Program-made: the position numbers and the translations under genes
Notes under the pieces: generated by a model
Seen by the model: only the letters and a program-made list of their open reading frames with translations
Databases searched by the model: none
Told to the model about the DNA's origin: nothing
From: Bradyrhizobium sp. MOS003
GTDB lineage: Bacteria > Pseudomonadota > Alphaproteobacteria > Rhizobiales > Xanthobacteraceae
Length of the DNA: 64,000 nucleotides
Direction: 5' to 3'
Assembly (NCBI RefSeq): GCF_003020125.1
Contig: NZ_PYFW01000003.1
Coordinates: 248,001-312,000 of the forward strand
Shown: positions 8,607 to 16,743 of the stretch, one piece after another
Layout of the letters: every line of letters starts with the position of its first letter
How positions within the stretch are numbered: the stretch's first letter is position 1

Positions 8607-9253
8607 GCTTTCGCCTTCAGCAGCGCCATCAACTTCTCGACCGCGCTGTCAGGCGTCGTGACGGTGGGACGGCCGGTGGCTTCCGCAACCAGCGGCGCGG
8701 TCGAAGCGATGCTGAACTGTGCGAGAGCAATGACGTCGCAATCGCGCAGATCCTTTGATGCTTCGACGATCAGCCGGTCATGCGTGGCGCGGTCGCCGCG
8801 GTCGAGCGCGGCCAGCGCGCCTTCAGCGAGCTTCGGAACGATCTCGACCGAGGCCGGAAACTCCGGCGGCATCGAGGCCAGCGTCGGCGGGAAGGACGAG
8901 AGCAGGCCGATCCGCTTGCCCATCGTCACCGCGCGCGCGATCATGGCTTCGTTCGGCTTCAGTACCGGCATCGGCGCATGCGCACGTGCCACCGCCTCGA
9001 TACAGGGGCCGAAGGCCGAGCAGGTGAACAGGATCCCGTTTGCCCCCGTCGCCGCCGCATAGTCGCCGAGCGCGAGGAAGCGCTCGGTCATGGCGTCGTT
9101 CAGGACGCCGTCGCGGGCCAGATCCGCCGACAGGCTGTCGTCGAGCAGGTTCATCAGCCGCGCCTCCGGCCAAGCCTTGGCGAACGCCGCTTCGATCGGC
9201 GCGATGGAGTGCTTGAGGGCGTGGATCAGGGCGATGCGAGGCGGTGTCGTCAT
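8603..9253 (-). CDS. Asp/Glu/hydantoin racemase superfamily protein
   Basis: A 216-residue protein of the Asp/Glu racemase fold. The first catalytic cysteine is present in LFTCSAFG (Cys78), in the right context after a Gly/Ala-rich loop. The second half has VIALAQFSIAST where racemases place their second cysteine, so the two-base racemase mechanism appears unavailable. Arylmalonate decarboxylases and maleate isomerase-like members also vary here. The reaction is therefore open. It sits alone between TetR (convergent) and a repeat, so context gives little help. Confidence 0.7.
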   Translation of the reverse strand: MTTPPRIALIHALKHSIAPIEAAFAKAWPEARLMNLLDDSLSADLARDGVLNDAMTERFLALGDYAAATGANGILFTCSAFGPCIEAVARAHAPMPVLKPNEAMIARAVTMGKRIGLLSSFPPTLASMPPEFPASVEIVPKLAEGALAALDRGDRATHDRLIVEASKDLRDCDVIALAQFSIASTAPLVAEATGRPTVTTPDSAVEKLMALLKAKA

Positions 9254-9272
9254 TGATTAACTACCTGGGAGA

Positions 9273-9420
9273 GTCTCGCGCCCCGGACGCAGCGCAGCAC
9301 GAAGTGATGCGCTGCTGAGCCCGGGCCCATTCGTTTAGAGAGTCAGAAGCCGTTGGCCTCCTGGGTCCCGGCTCTGCGCCGCAGCGTTGCACGCTGCAGC
9401 GCGTCCGGGACACGAGAGTG
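9273..9420. repeat. Palindromic intergenic repeat, family B, copy 1
   Basis: A roughly 150-bp element with ends ctcgcgccccggacgcagcg and the matching gcgtccgggacacgagag, and internal gggcccat / tgggtcccggctctgc stretches that can fold together. Four copies are visible in the window (9.3, 15.1, 46.4 and 61.4 kb). This copy separates the racemase-like gene from the 3' end of the binding-protein gene. Confidence 0.85.
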
Positions 9421-9422
9421 AT

Positions 9423-10436
9423 TTACTTGAACGGCACCGCGTACATCAAGCCGCCCTTGCTCCAGAGGCCGTTGAGGCCGCGATCGAGCTTGAGCGGGCT
9501 CGCCTTGCCGACATTGCGCTCGTAGATCTCGCCGTAATTGCCGGTGGCCTTGAGCGCGGTGACCAGCCATTTGTTGTCGAGCCCGAGCCGCGAACCGAGA
9601 TCGCCGGAGGCCCCCAGCAGGCGCTGGATCGCGGGGGTCTGAGACTTCGCCATGTCGTCGACATTGCCTTGCGTCACGCCGAGCTCCTCGGCCTCGATCA
9701 GGCCGTAATGCAGCCAGGTGATGATGTCGCTCCAGACCTCGTCGCCGTTGCGGGTGAAGGGGCCGAGCGGCTCCTTGCTGATGGTCTGCGGCAGCATGAC
9801 GTAATCGGCCGGGTTCGGCGCGGCGGTCGTCACCGCGCCCGCGAGCGCGGAGGCGTCCTGGGTCATGGCGTCACAGCGGCCGCCGAAGAAGGTCTGGTAC
9901 ATGGTGTCGACGCGGTCGAACACCAGCGGCTTCCAGTCGATGCCGTTGGCGCGGCCGTAATCGCCGAGCGTGACCTCGTGCGTGGTGCCCTGCGCCACGC
10001 AGACGGTAGCGCCCTTCAAGTCCTTGATCTCCTTGACGCCAAGGTCCTTCTTCACGACAAAGCCCTGGCCGTCGTAGAAGTTGATCGGACCCTGGCGCAG
10101 GCCGAGCGTCACACCGCGCAAGTAAGTCTGCGTCGAGTTGCGGTAGAGCACGTCGATCTCGCCCGATTGCAGGGCGGTGAAGCGGTTCTGCGCGGTCAGG
10201 GAGACGTAGCGTACCTTGCTGGCATCCCCCAGCACGCCGGCTGCGAGCGCGCGGCAATAGTCGACGTCGAGACCTTTGTAATTGCCTTGCGAGTCCGGCG
10301 CCGAGAAACCGGCAAAGCCGGCGCTGACGCCGCACACCAGCGTGCCGCGGCTCTTCACCGTGTCGAGCGTCGCGGCGGATGCTACAATTGTCGATGCAGC
10401 GAGCACGCCCGCCGCGATAACCACTTTCCTCATCAT
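9423..10436 (-). CDS. General L-amino acid ABC transporter, periplasmic binding protein (AapJ/BztA-like)
   Basis: A 337-residue binding protein. The chosen ATG starts MMRKVVIAAGVLAAS, a signal peptide with probable cleavage after ASA near residue 22, and GGGGAG lies four bases upstream; an earlier in-frame ATG lacks a site. AapJ-type landmarks include SRGTLVCGVSAGFAGFSAPD, GLDVDYCRALAAG, LYRNSTQTYLRG, YDGQGFVVKK and NYGEIYERNVG. It should capture L-amino acids in the periplasm. It lies behind the aminotransferase gene in one leftward operon, while the two permease genes run the opposite way; no ATPase gene is near. Confidence 0.9.
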   Translation of the reverse strand: MMRKVVIAAGVLAASTIVASAATLDTVKSRGTLVCGVSAGFAGFSAPDSQGNYKGLDVDYCRALAAGVLGDASKVRYVSLTAQNRFTALQSGEIDVLYRNSTQTYLRGVTLGLRQGPINFYDGQGFVVKKDLGVKEIKDLKGATVCVAQGTTHEVTLGDYGRANGIDWKPLVFDRVDTMYQTFFGGRCDAMTQDASALAGAVTTAAPNPADYVMLPQTISKEPLGPFTRNGDEVWSDIITWLHYGLIEAEELGVTQGNVDDMAKSQTPAIQRLLGASGDLGSRLGLDNKWLVTALKATGNYGEIYERNVGKASPLKLDRGLNGLWSKGGLMYAVPFK

Positions 10437-10446
10437 GCTACTCCCC

Positions 10447-11796
10447 TCAGTGATTGACACTACGCAACACGTTGTCGACGGCCGTGCCGAGCTTGTCGAC
10501 GATCAGGTCGATTTCGTCGGCCGAGGCGATATAGGGCGGCGCCAGCAGCAAGTGGTCGCCGCGCACACCGTCCACGGTGCCGCTGCCGGGATAGCAGCCG
10601 AGCCCATTGGCGAACGCCTCCGCCTTGATCTTCTGATTGAGCTTGAGCGCGGGATCGAACGAGGTGCGGCTGGCGCGATCAGAGACCAGCTCGATCGCCC
10701 AGAACAGGCCGCGGCCCCTGATGTCGCCGACATGGCGGTGGTTGCCGAAGCGCTCGGTCAGGCGCTGTTCGAGCTGCCTGCCGCGCTCCTTGACGCAGTC
10801 GAGCAGGCCGTCCTCGCGGATCACCTCCTGCACCGCCAGTGCGGCAGCGCAGGCGAGGGGATGCGCCAGATAAGTGTGGCCGTGCTGAAAGGCGCCCGAG
10901 CCGGCGCGGATGGTGTCGATGATCTTGCCGCTCGCGAGCATTGCCCCGATCGGCTGGTAGCCGCCGCCCAGCCCCTTTGCGATCGCCTGGATGTCGGGCG
11001 CGACGCCTTCCTGTTCCCAGGCGTGCGTGGTGCCGGTGCGGCCCATGCCGCACATGACCTCGTCGAGGATGAGCAGCGCGCCGTGCCGGTCGCAGATTTC
11101 GCGTACCGCTTTGAAGTAGCCGTCCGGCGCCGTCACCGCGCCGGCGGTGGCGCCGACGACCGGCTCGGCGAGAAACGCCGCGACGGTGTTGGGGCCGAGC
11201 CGCTGAAACTCCGCTTCGAGCTCCGCCGCAAGCCGAGCCACGAACTGTGTATCGGATTCATTGTCGCGCTTCTCGTGATAGGCGAATGCCGGTGTCACGT
11301 GGCTGAAGGCGGCCGAGAGCAGCGGCGCATAGGGCGCGCGCCGCCAGGCGTTGCCGCCGGCGGCCAGCGCGCCCAGCGTGTTGCCGTGGTAGCTCTGTCG
11401 CCGCGCGATGAAATGCTGACGCTCTGGCTCGCCGCGCTCGATGAAATATTGCCGCGCGAGCTTGATGCTGGCTTCGATCGCCTCCGATCCCCCGCTGACG
11501 AAATAGGCATAGGCGAGGCCGCCGGGTTCATGGCCGACCAGCGTCTCGGCGAGGGCTTCGGCGGGCTCTGACGAGAAGAAAGCGGTGTGCGCATAGGCGA
11601 GCGTCGAGGCCTGCTTCGCCATCGCCGCGATCACGCGCGGATGCTGGTGGCCGAGGCACGAGACCGCCGCGCCGCCGGATGCGTCGATCACACGCCGACC
11701 GTCCTCGGCAAAGAGATAGATGCCTTCGCCGCCGATCGCCTTGGGCGGCGTTTCGCGGAGCGAGCGATGCAGCACGCGGCTGGTGCGAGCGGCCAT
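10447..11796 (-). CDS. Class III (omega-type) PLP-dependent aminotransferase
   Basis: A 449-residue fold-type I enzyme. LLILDEVMCGMGRTG carries the PLP-ring aspartate Asp245, and AIAKGLGGGYQPIGAML contains the Schiff-base lysine Lys274. FVSGGSEAIEASIKLARQY is the phosphate-binding area. These enzymes move the terminal amino group of omega-amino acids, diamines or related amines to pyruvate or 2-oxoglutarate. Placement between an RpiR regulator (3 bp upstream) and an amino-acid binding protein suggests it processes what the transporter brings in. Substrate is not predictable from sequence alone. Confidence 0.88.
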   Translation of the reverse strand: MAARTSRVLHRSLRETPPKAIGGEGIYLFAEDGRRVIDASGGAAVSCLGHQHPRVIAAMAKQASTLAYAHTAFFSSEPAEALAETLVGHEPGGLAYAYFVSGGSEAIEASIKLARQYFIERGEPERQHFIARRQSYHGNTLGALAAGGNAWRRAPYAPLLSAAFSHVTPAFAYHEKRDNESDTQFVARLAAELEAEFQRLGPNTVAAFLAEPVVGATAGAVTAPDGYFKAVREICDRHGALLILDEVMCGMGRTGTTHAWEQEGVAPDIQAIAKGLGGGYQPIGAMLASGKIIDTIRAGSGAFQHGHTYLAHPLACAAALAVQEVIREDGLLDCVKERGRQLEQRLTERFGNHRHVGDIRGRGLFWAIELVSDRASRTSFDPALKLNQKIKAEAFANGLGCYPGSGTVDGVRGDHLLLAPPYIASADEIDLIVDKLGTAVDNVLRSVNH

Positions 11797-11799
11797 GGG

Positions 11800-12672
11800 T
11801 CAACCTTTCTCCGAAACGTAGGTGGAGGCAGCAGCGAGCCGCGCCTCGGTATGCTCCAGGCGCTTCTTCGCGGCGACGCCGCCGAGCGCGAACGTCACCG
11901 CCGCCAGCGACTGTGCGATCGCGATCGCGCCGGTGAGGCTCGGGAAGAAGCCCGGAGAGGAGGCCGCCTCGAACAGCAGGACATGGTCGGCCCCTTCGGC
12001 CATCGGTGCCGAGAGGCTGTCGGCGATGGCGATCAGCGTTGCGCCGGCGCGATGGGCGGCTTGCGCCACGCGGACGCTCGCATGCGTGTAAGGTAGGAAG
12101 CCGATGACGATGACGGTCTCGCCAGGGCGGAAGGCGCCGAGATCGAGATCGTCGGGGCCGGACACGCCGATGAGCTGCACCTGTTCGGGACGGAATAGCC
12201 GCAGCTCGTAGTTCAACAGCTCGGCGACACTGCGGCAGCTGCGATAGCCGGCGATCCAGATTCGCTTGGCCTCATGCAGGGTGCGTGCGGCCTCGGCAAT
12301 CGGCTGGGCGGGGATCCGCGGAAGGCCGGCGGCCTCGGCCTCGAGCTTGTGGGTGACGAGTGCGACATCAGCATTCGGGCCGGGCCGGCGGCTTCTGGTG
12401 CGGCCGGAGAAGGGCGCGGTCTGCGACGGCCGTCGCGCTTCCGTCAGCGCCGCACGCAATTCGTCCCAGCCGGAATAGCCGATCGCTTTCGCAAGGCGCG
12501 TGAAAGCTGCGGGATCGGCGCCGGCCTCCGCGGCGAGATCGCGCATCGAACGGGTGGTGGCGTCGTAATCATTGGCGGCGACGAAGCGGCCGACCTCCTG
12601 CAGTCGCATCGGCAGCGATGGCAATGCAATGCGCAGTTCGCTCAGCGGCGAGGATTTCGCGGGCTCGGCCAT
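11800..12672 (-). CDS. MurR/RpiR-family transcriptional regulator
   Basis: A 290-residue regulator with an N-terminal HTH_6 domain (about 1-77, including AAEAGADPAAFTRLAKAIGY) and a C-terminal SIS domain (about 110-280, with RIWIAGYRSCRSVAELLNYE). SIS domains normally sense phosphosugars, though RpiR relatives also control amino-acid catabolism. The start chosen is the ATG of MAEPAKSS; a longer open frame upstream would run through the operator region and lacks family character. It heads the operon with the aminotransferase and binding protein and is divergent from the permeases, so it likely controls both directions. Confidence 0.87.
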   Translation of the reverse strand: MAEPAKSSPLSELRIALPSLPMRLQEVGRFVAANDYDATTRSMRDLAAEAGADPAAFTRLAKAIGYSGWDELRAALTEARRPSQTAPFSGRTRSRRPGPNADVALVTHKLEAEAAGLPRIPAQPIAEAARTLHEAKRIWIAGYRSCRSVAELLNYELRLFRPEQVQLIGVSGPDDLDLGAFRPGETVIVIGFLPYTHASVRVAQAAHRAGATLIAIADSLSAPMAEGADHVLLFEAASSPGFFPSLTGAIAIAQSLAAVTFALGGVAAKKRLEHTEARLAAASTYVSEKG

Positions 12673-12680
12673 GAAACATT

Positions 12681-12709
12681 TGTTGCACGGTTTTTTGATT
12701 GGTGCAACA
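12681..12709. promoter_or_regulatory. Perfect inverted repeat, probable RpiR operator
   Basis: Arms tgttgcac and gtgcaaca are exact reverse complements, with a 13-base T-rich spacer. The arm centres are 21 bp apart, about two helical turns. The element begins 9 bp from the RpiR start and lies about 50 bp before the permease GTG. This fits autoregulation plus control of the divergent permeases. Confidence 0.65.
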
Positions 12710-12761
12710 GTTGACGTGCCGCTGCCGGAAATCGCTGCCTCTCGAGAAGGATTTTTGCGCC

Positions 12762-13949
12762 GTGACCACGGACACGCCGAGACCGCCGCCCCGCCCCCGC
12801 TTCTTCGGCGCATGGGGCCCCCGAGAGCTGAAGGGCCTGTTCTGGCAGGTGCTGGTGGTCGCGATCGTTGTCGGCGTTGTCGGTTTCCTTTGGTCAAACA
12901 CCGTCACCAATCTTTCGGCGCGCCGCATCACGACCGGCTTTGCCTTCCTCGGCCGCGAGGCCGGCATGCCCATCGCCGACAGTTTGCTCGCCTATAATCC
13001 GAGAGACACCTACCTCTGGGCCTTCGTTGTCGGCGTCGGCAACACCTTGCGCGTCGCCGTGATCGGCATCGTGCTCGCGACCATCCTGGGCACGCTAATC
13101 GGCATCTCGCGATTGTCGGCCAACTGGCTGCTGTCACGACTTGCCGCCGTCTATGTCGAAACGCTTCGCGACATCCCGCTGCTGCTTCAGCTCCTGTTCT
13201 GGTACGTGCTGATGCAGGCGCTGCCGGCCGCGCGCGCGGCATGGCGGCCGATCGACGGCGTGTTCCTGTCCAATCGCGGCCTGATCCTGCCCGCAATTCC
13301 GCTTGGCCCGCCGCAGCTTTGGGTGCTCGGCACGGCGGCGGTCGGTCTTGCCGTGGTCTATCTCATCCGCCGCTGGCTGGTCGCGCAACAGATGCGCGAC
13401 GGCAAGCTGCGGCCGGTATGGCCCTTTGCGGTGAGCTTCATCCTCGCGCTGCCGGTGCTGGTGTCCATCCTGCTTCGCGTGTCCTGGACAATCGAATGGC
13501 CGCAGCTGCGCGGCTTCAACTTCGTCGGCGGGCTGACGCTTGCCCCGGAATATTTCGCGCTGCTGATCGCGCTCGTCACCTACACCTCGGCCTTCATTGC
13601 CGAGATCGTGCGTAGCGGCATCCAATCCGTGCCGCGCGGGCAGTGGGACGCTGCCAATGCGCTTGGCCTCCGCCGCAGTTTCATGCTGCGGCAGATCATC
13701 CTGCCGCAGGCGCTACGCGTGATCGTGCCGCCGATGACCAGCCAGTATCTCAATTTGACCAAGAACTCCTCGCTTGCGGTCGCGATCGGCTACCAGGACG
13801 TGGTCTCGATCGCCAACACCACGCTGAACCAGACCGGGCAGGCGATCGAGGCGATCGCGCTGATCATGGCGGTGTTCTTGACCATCAGCCTGTCCATCAG
13901 CTTCTTCATGAACTGGTACAATTCGCGCATCGCGCTGGTGGAGCGCTGA
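12762..13949 (+). CDS. General L-amino acid ABC transporter permease (AapQ/BztB-like)
   Basis: A 395-residue permease. The start is GTG (first residues TTDTPRPPPRPRFFG) supported by GAGAAGGA ten bases upstream; an earlier in-frame codon would extend into the operator. It has an N-terminal membrane segment, a long insert between segments 1 and 3 typical of AapQ, and the EAA loop EIVRSGIQSVPRGQWDAANA that contacts the ATPase. LYVETLRDIPLLLQ-like VYVETLRDIPLLLQLLFWY marks the His/Glu/Gln permease family. It pairs with the next gene as the heterodimeric channel. Confidence 0.9.
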   Translation: MTTDTPRPPPRPRFFGAWGPRELKGLFWQVLVVAIVVGVVGFLWSNTVTNLSARRITTGFAFLGREAGMPIADSLLAYNPRDTYLWAFVVGVGNTLRVAVIGIVLATILGTLIGISRLSANWLLSRLAAVYVETLRDIPLLLQLLFWYVLMQALPAARAAWRPIDGVFLSNRGLILPAIPLGPPQLWVLGTAAVGLAVVYLIRRWLVAQQMRDGKLRPVWPFAVSFILALPVLVSILLRVSWTIEWPQLRGFNFVGGLTLAPEYFALLIALVTYTSAFIAEIVRSGIQSVPRGQWDAANALGLRRSFMLRQIILPQALRVIVPPMTSQYLNLTKNSSLAVAIGYQDVVSIANTTLNQTGQAIEAIALIMAVFLTISLSISFFMNWYNSRIALVER

Positions 13950-13951
13950 TC

Positions 13952-15058
13952 ATGACTGTGATCGCCGATATCCCCGACGTACCGCGCGCCGCCCGCCGTC
14001 CCCAGATCGGCAACCCGGTGGTGCGCTGGCTGCGCACCAATCTGTTCTCGTCGATCCCGAACGGCATTCTATCGATCGTGCTGCTGGCGGTGCTCGCCAA
14101 GGGCATTTTCAGTTTCGTTCAGTGGGGCATTGCCAATGCCGTGTGGCTGACTCCGGCGAACGATTCCAGCGCCTGCCGCGCGGTGCGCGGCCTCGGGGCC
14201 TGTTGGGCGATCATTCCCGAAAAATACCGCTTCATCCTGTTCGGCACCTATCCGTTCGACGAGCAGTGGCGCCCGGCGCTGTCTGTGGTGCTGTTCATCG
14301 CGCTGTATTTTCTCTCGACTCGTCGCGCCTTCTGGCGGCGCGAACTCATCTATCTCTGGATCGGCGCGCTCGCGCTGATCAGCGTGCTGATGTGGGGCGG
14401 CGTGCTCGGGCTCTCCTTCGTCTCGCAGGACCGTTGGGGTGGTCTGCCGGTGACGCTGATCCTGGCGACGTTCGGGCTTGCATTCGGCTTTCCGCTCGGC
14501 ATTCTTGTCGCGCTCGGCCGGCGCTCGAAACTGCCGGCGATCCGCTCTCTCAGTGTGCTCTATGTCGAACTGATCCGCGGCGTGCCGCTGGTGAGCCTGT
14601 TGTTCGTGGCGAGCGTGATGTTTCCATTGTTCATGCCCAGTGGGTTCAACATCGACAAGCTGCTCCGCGCCCAGATCGCGATCATCCTGTTCGCGGGCGC
14701 CTATCTCGCCGAGGTCATCCGCGGCGGTCTTCAGGCGGTGCCGCGCGGGCAATATGAAGCGGCCGACGCGCTCGGGCTGTCCTACTGGCGCAAGCACCGG
14801 CTGATCGTGCTGCCGCAGGCGATCCGCCATGTCATCCCGCCGCTGGTCAACACCTTCATCGCCTTCTTCAAGGACACCAGCCTCGTCCTCATCATCGGCA
14901 TCTTCGATCTGCTGACGACGGCCAAGACCGCCATCATCGATCCCGCCTGGCAGCAGTTTTCGGTCGAGGTCTATATCTTCGTCGCCGCGATCTATTTCAT
15001 CTTCTGCTTCGCGATGTCGCGTTATAGCCGCAGCCTCGAGGCGACGAGCGGAAGGTAG
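13952..15058 (+). CDS. General L-amino acid ABC transporter permease (AapM/BztC-like)
   Basis: A 368-residue partner permease starting 2 bp after the previous stop, so probably coupled. LYVELIRGVPLVSLLF is the family motif and EVIRGGLQAVPRGQYEAADA is the EAA loop. The N-terminal half has the extra segment and periplasmic loop usual for AapM. In the ordinary aap/bzt operon the order is J-Q-M-P, ending with the ATPase AapP. Here a repeat and a convergent amidase gene follow instead, so the ATPase must come from another locus. Confidence 0.9.
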   Translation: MTVIADIPDVPRAARRPQIGNPVVRWLRTNLFSSIPNGILSIVLLAVLAKGIFSFVQWGIANAVWLTPANDSSACRAVRGLGACWAIIPEKYRFILFGTYPFDEQWRPALSVVLFIALYFLSTRRAFWRRELIYLWIGALALISVLMWGGVLGLSFVSQDRWGGLPVTLILATFGLAFGFPLGILVALGRRSKLPAIRSLSVLYVELIRGVPLVSLLFVASVMFPLFMPSGFNIDKLLRAQIAIILFAGAYLAEVIRGGLQAVPRGQYEAADALGLSYWRKHRLIVLPQAIRHVIPPLVNTFIAFFKDTSLVLIIGIFDLLTTAKTAIIDPAWQQFSVEVYIFVAAIYFIFCFAMSRYSRSLEATSGR

Positions 15059-15060
15059 GT

Positions 15061-15206
15061 CTTGTGTCCCGGACAAGGTGCAGCGCATCAGCGCTGCGCC
15101 GCAGAGCCGGGACCCAGAAAGATGCACGGGAAGTTGTGGAGGCGTGGGCCCCGGCTCTGCAGCGCACCGCCGAAGAGGCGCTGCGCCGCGTCCGGGGCAC
15201 GCGAGT
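15061..15206. repeat. Palindromic intergenic repeat, family B, copy 2
   Basis: Begins cttgtgtcccggacaaggtg and ends gcgtccggggcacgcgag, with inner gagccgggacccag and gggccccggctctgcag that can pair. It fills the gap between the convergent permease and amidase genes and would be transcribed from both sides. Confidence 0.85.
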
Positions 15207-15209
15207 GGG

Positions 15210-16628
15210 CTACTTCTTCACCCTGGGATCGATCGGCGTCGTCCCACGCACGCCCAGAATATCCTCCAGCACTTTCGCCCCGGCAATCACCTGGGCGTCC
15301 GCGCGCGGTGCGCCGACGACCTGCACGCCGACCGGCAGGCCCGATGCCGTGAAGCCGCACGGCAGCGACAGCGAGGGGCAGCATGCGAGCGTGATCGCGT
15401 AGACGATACCGAGCCACTCGACGTAATTGTCGAACTTCTTGCCGGCGCATTCGGCGACATAGCGGTGTTCGATCGGGAAGGGCGGCACGATCGTGGTGGG
15501 TGTCAGCAGCAGATCGTAGGTCTTGAAGAACTCGACCGCTCGAGCGGTCATGCCGACGCGCTGGGCCTCGGCGCGCGCGAGTTGCTCCACCGTGAGCTTG
15601 AGGCCTTCCTCGATGTTCCAGATCACCTCGGGCTTGAGCAGGTCGCGCTTGGTGCGGAGCAGATTGGCCTTGGTGATTGCGAAATCGAAGGCGCGCAGAA
15701 CGTGGAAGCATTCATGCGCCTCGCGCCAGTCCGGATGCGCCTCCTCGACGATGGCGCCGGCCTCGGCAAAGCGTTCCGCGGCCTTCCGCGTGATCGCCTT
15801 CACCTCGGGATCGACAGGCGTGATGCCGAGATCGGGCGAATAGGCGATGCGCTTCGGCTTCTTGCCGGATTGAGCCGCCGACAGGAACGAGGTCGTGGGC
15901 GTTGGCAGCGATAGCGGATCATCCGCGTAGTCGCCGCTCATGGCATCCAGCAGCAGCGCGAGATCCTCGACATTGCGTGCCATCGGACCGACCACGCCGA
16001 GATTGCGATCGATGCCGGATTTTGGTGTATGTGCGACGCGGCCGATGCTCGGGCGCATGCCGACGACGCCGCAGAAAGCCGCGGGGCTGCGCAAGCTGCC
16101 GCCCATGTCGGAGCCCTGCGCCAGCCAGGCCATGCCGGTGGCCAGCGCCACCGCCGCGCCGCCGGAAGAGCCCGCCGCGGATTTCGACGTATCCCAGGGA
16201 TTGAGCGTCGCGCCAAACACCTCGTTGAAGGTGTTGGCGCCGGCGCCGAATTCCGGCGTGTTGGATTTGGCGTAGACGACCGCGCCGTTGGCTTCGAGAT
16301 TCTCGACCATGAGGTCGGACTTCGCGGGGATATTATCCCTGAAGATTGGCGAGCCCTGCGTGTTCAACACGCCTGCAACGTCGGTCAGATCCTTGATCGG
16401 CACCGGAAGGCCAGCGAGCAGCCCGCGCGCGCCAGCGGGCTTCCGCATCAGCGCCTTGGCGTTGTCGCGCGCGCGATCGAAGCACAGGGTCGGGAGCGCG
16501 TTGACCGTGCCGTCGACCTCACTGATGCGCTTCTCCAGCACATCCAGCAGTTCGAGCGGCGAGACATCGCCGGACCGCAGCTTGTCGACGACGGCGCAGG
16601 CATTTTCGCGGGTCAGGTCTTGAGACAA
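15210..16628 (-). CDS. Amidase-signature family hydrolase
   Basis: A 472-residue amidase. The Ser-cisSer-Lys triad is readable: Lys79 in GLPVPIKDLTDVAG, the serine pair 154-155 in AAGSSGGAAVA, and nucleophile Ser178 in GSDMGGSLRSPAAFCG. It would hydrolyse an amide to an acid plus ammonia or amine in the cytoplasm. The start is TTG, supported by AGGAG nine bases upstream. It is not GatA by context (no gatB/gatC). Its place beside the amino-acid transporter and aminotransferase suggests a nitrogen-scavenging role, but this is inference. Confidence 0.88.
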   Translation of the reverse strand: MSQDLTRENACAVVDKLRSGDVSPLELLDVLEKRISEVDGTVNALPTLCFDRARDNAKALMRKPAGARGLLAGLPVPIKDLTDVAGVLNTQGSPIFRDNIPAKSDLMVENLEANGAVVYAKSNTPEFGAGANTFNEVFGATLNPWDTSKSAAGSSGGAAVALATGMAWLAQGSDMGGSLRSPAAFCGVVGMRPSIGRVAHTPKSGIDRNLGVVGPMARNVEDLALLLDAMSGDYADDPLSLPTPTTSFLSAAQSGKKPKRIAYSPDLGITPVDPEVKAITRKAAERFAEAGAIVEEAHPDWREAHECFHVLRAFDFAITKANLLRTKRDLLKPEVIWNIEEGLKLTVEQLARAEAQRVGMTARAVEFFKTYDLLLTPTTIVPPFPIEHRYVAECAGKKFDNYVEWLGIVYAITLACCPSLSLPCGFTASGLPVGVQVVGAPRADAQVIAGAKVLEDILGVRGTTPIDPRVKK

Positions 16629-16659
16629 CTATTCTACTCCTACTCGTGTAAAAGGTCTC

Positions 16660-16737
16660 GTCATTGCGAGCGCAGCGAAGCAATCCAGTCTGTCAGCCCG
16701 GAACGATTCTGGATTGCTTCGCTGCGCTCGCAATGAC
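16660..16737. repeat. Palindromic intergenic repeat, family A, copy 2
   Basis: Same paired arms as copy 1 with a different centre. It lies between the amidase start and the 3' end of the SDR gene, so it would be in the 5' leader or promoter area of the amidase. Confidence 0.9.
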
Positions 16738-16743
16738 GAAAAA

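Noticed and set aside
12673..12897. A 75-residue N-terminal extension of the RpiR regulator
   Set aside because: It would run through the operator and the divergent permease start, is Arg/Pro-rich, and the canonical HTH_6 domain begins right after the internal ATG.
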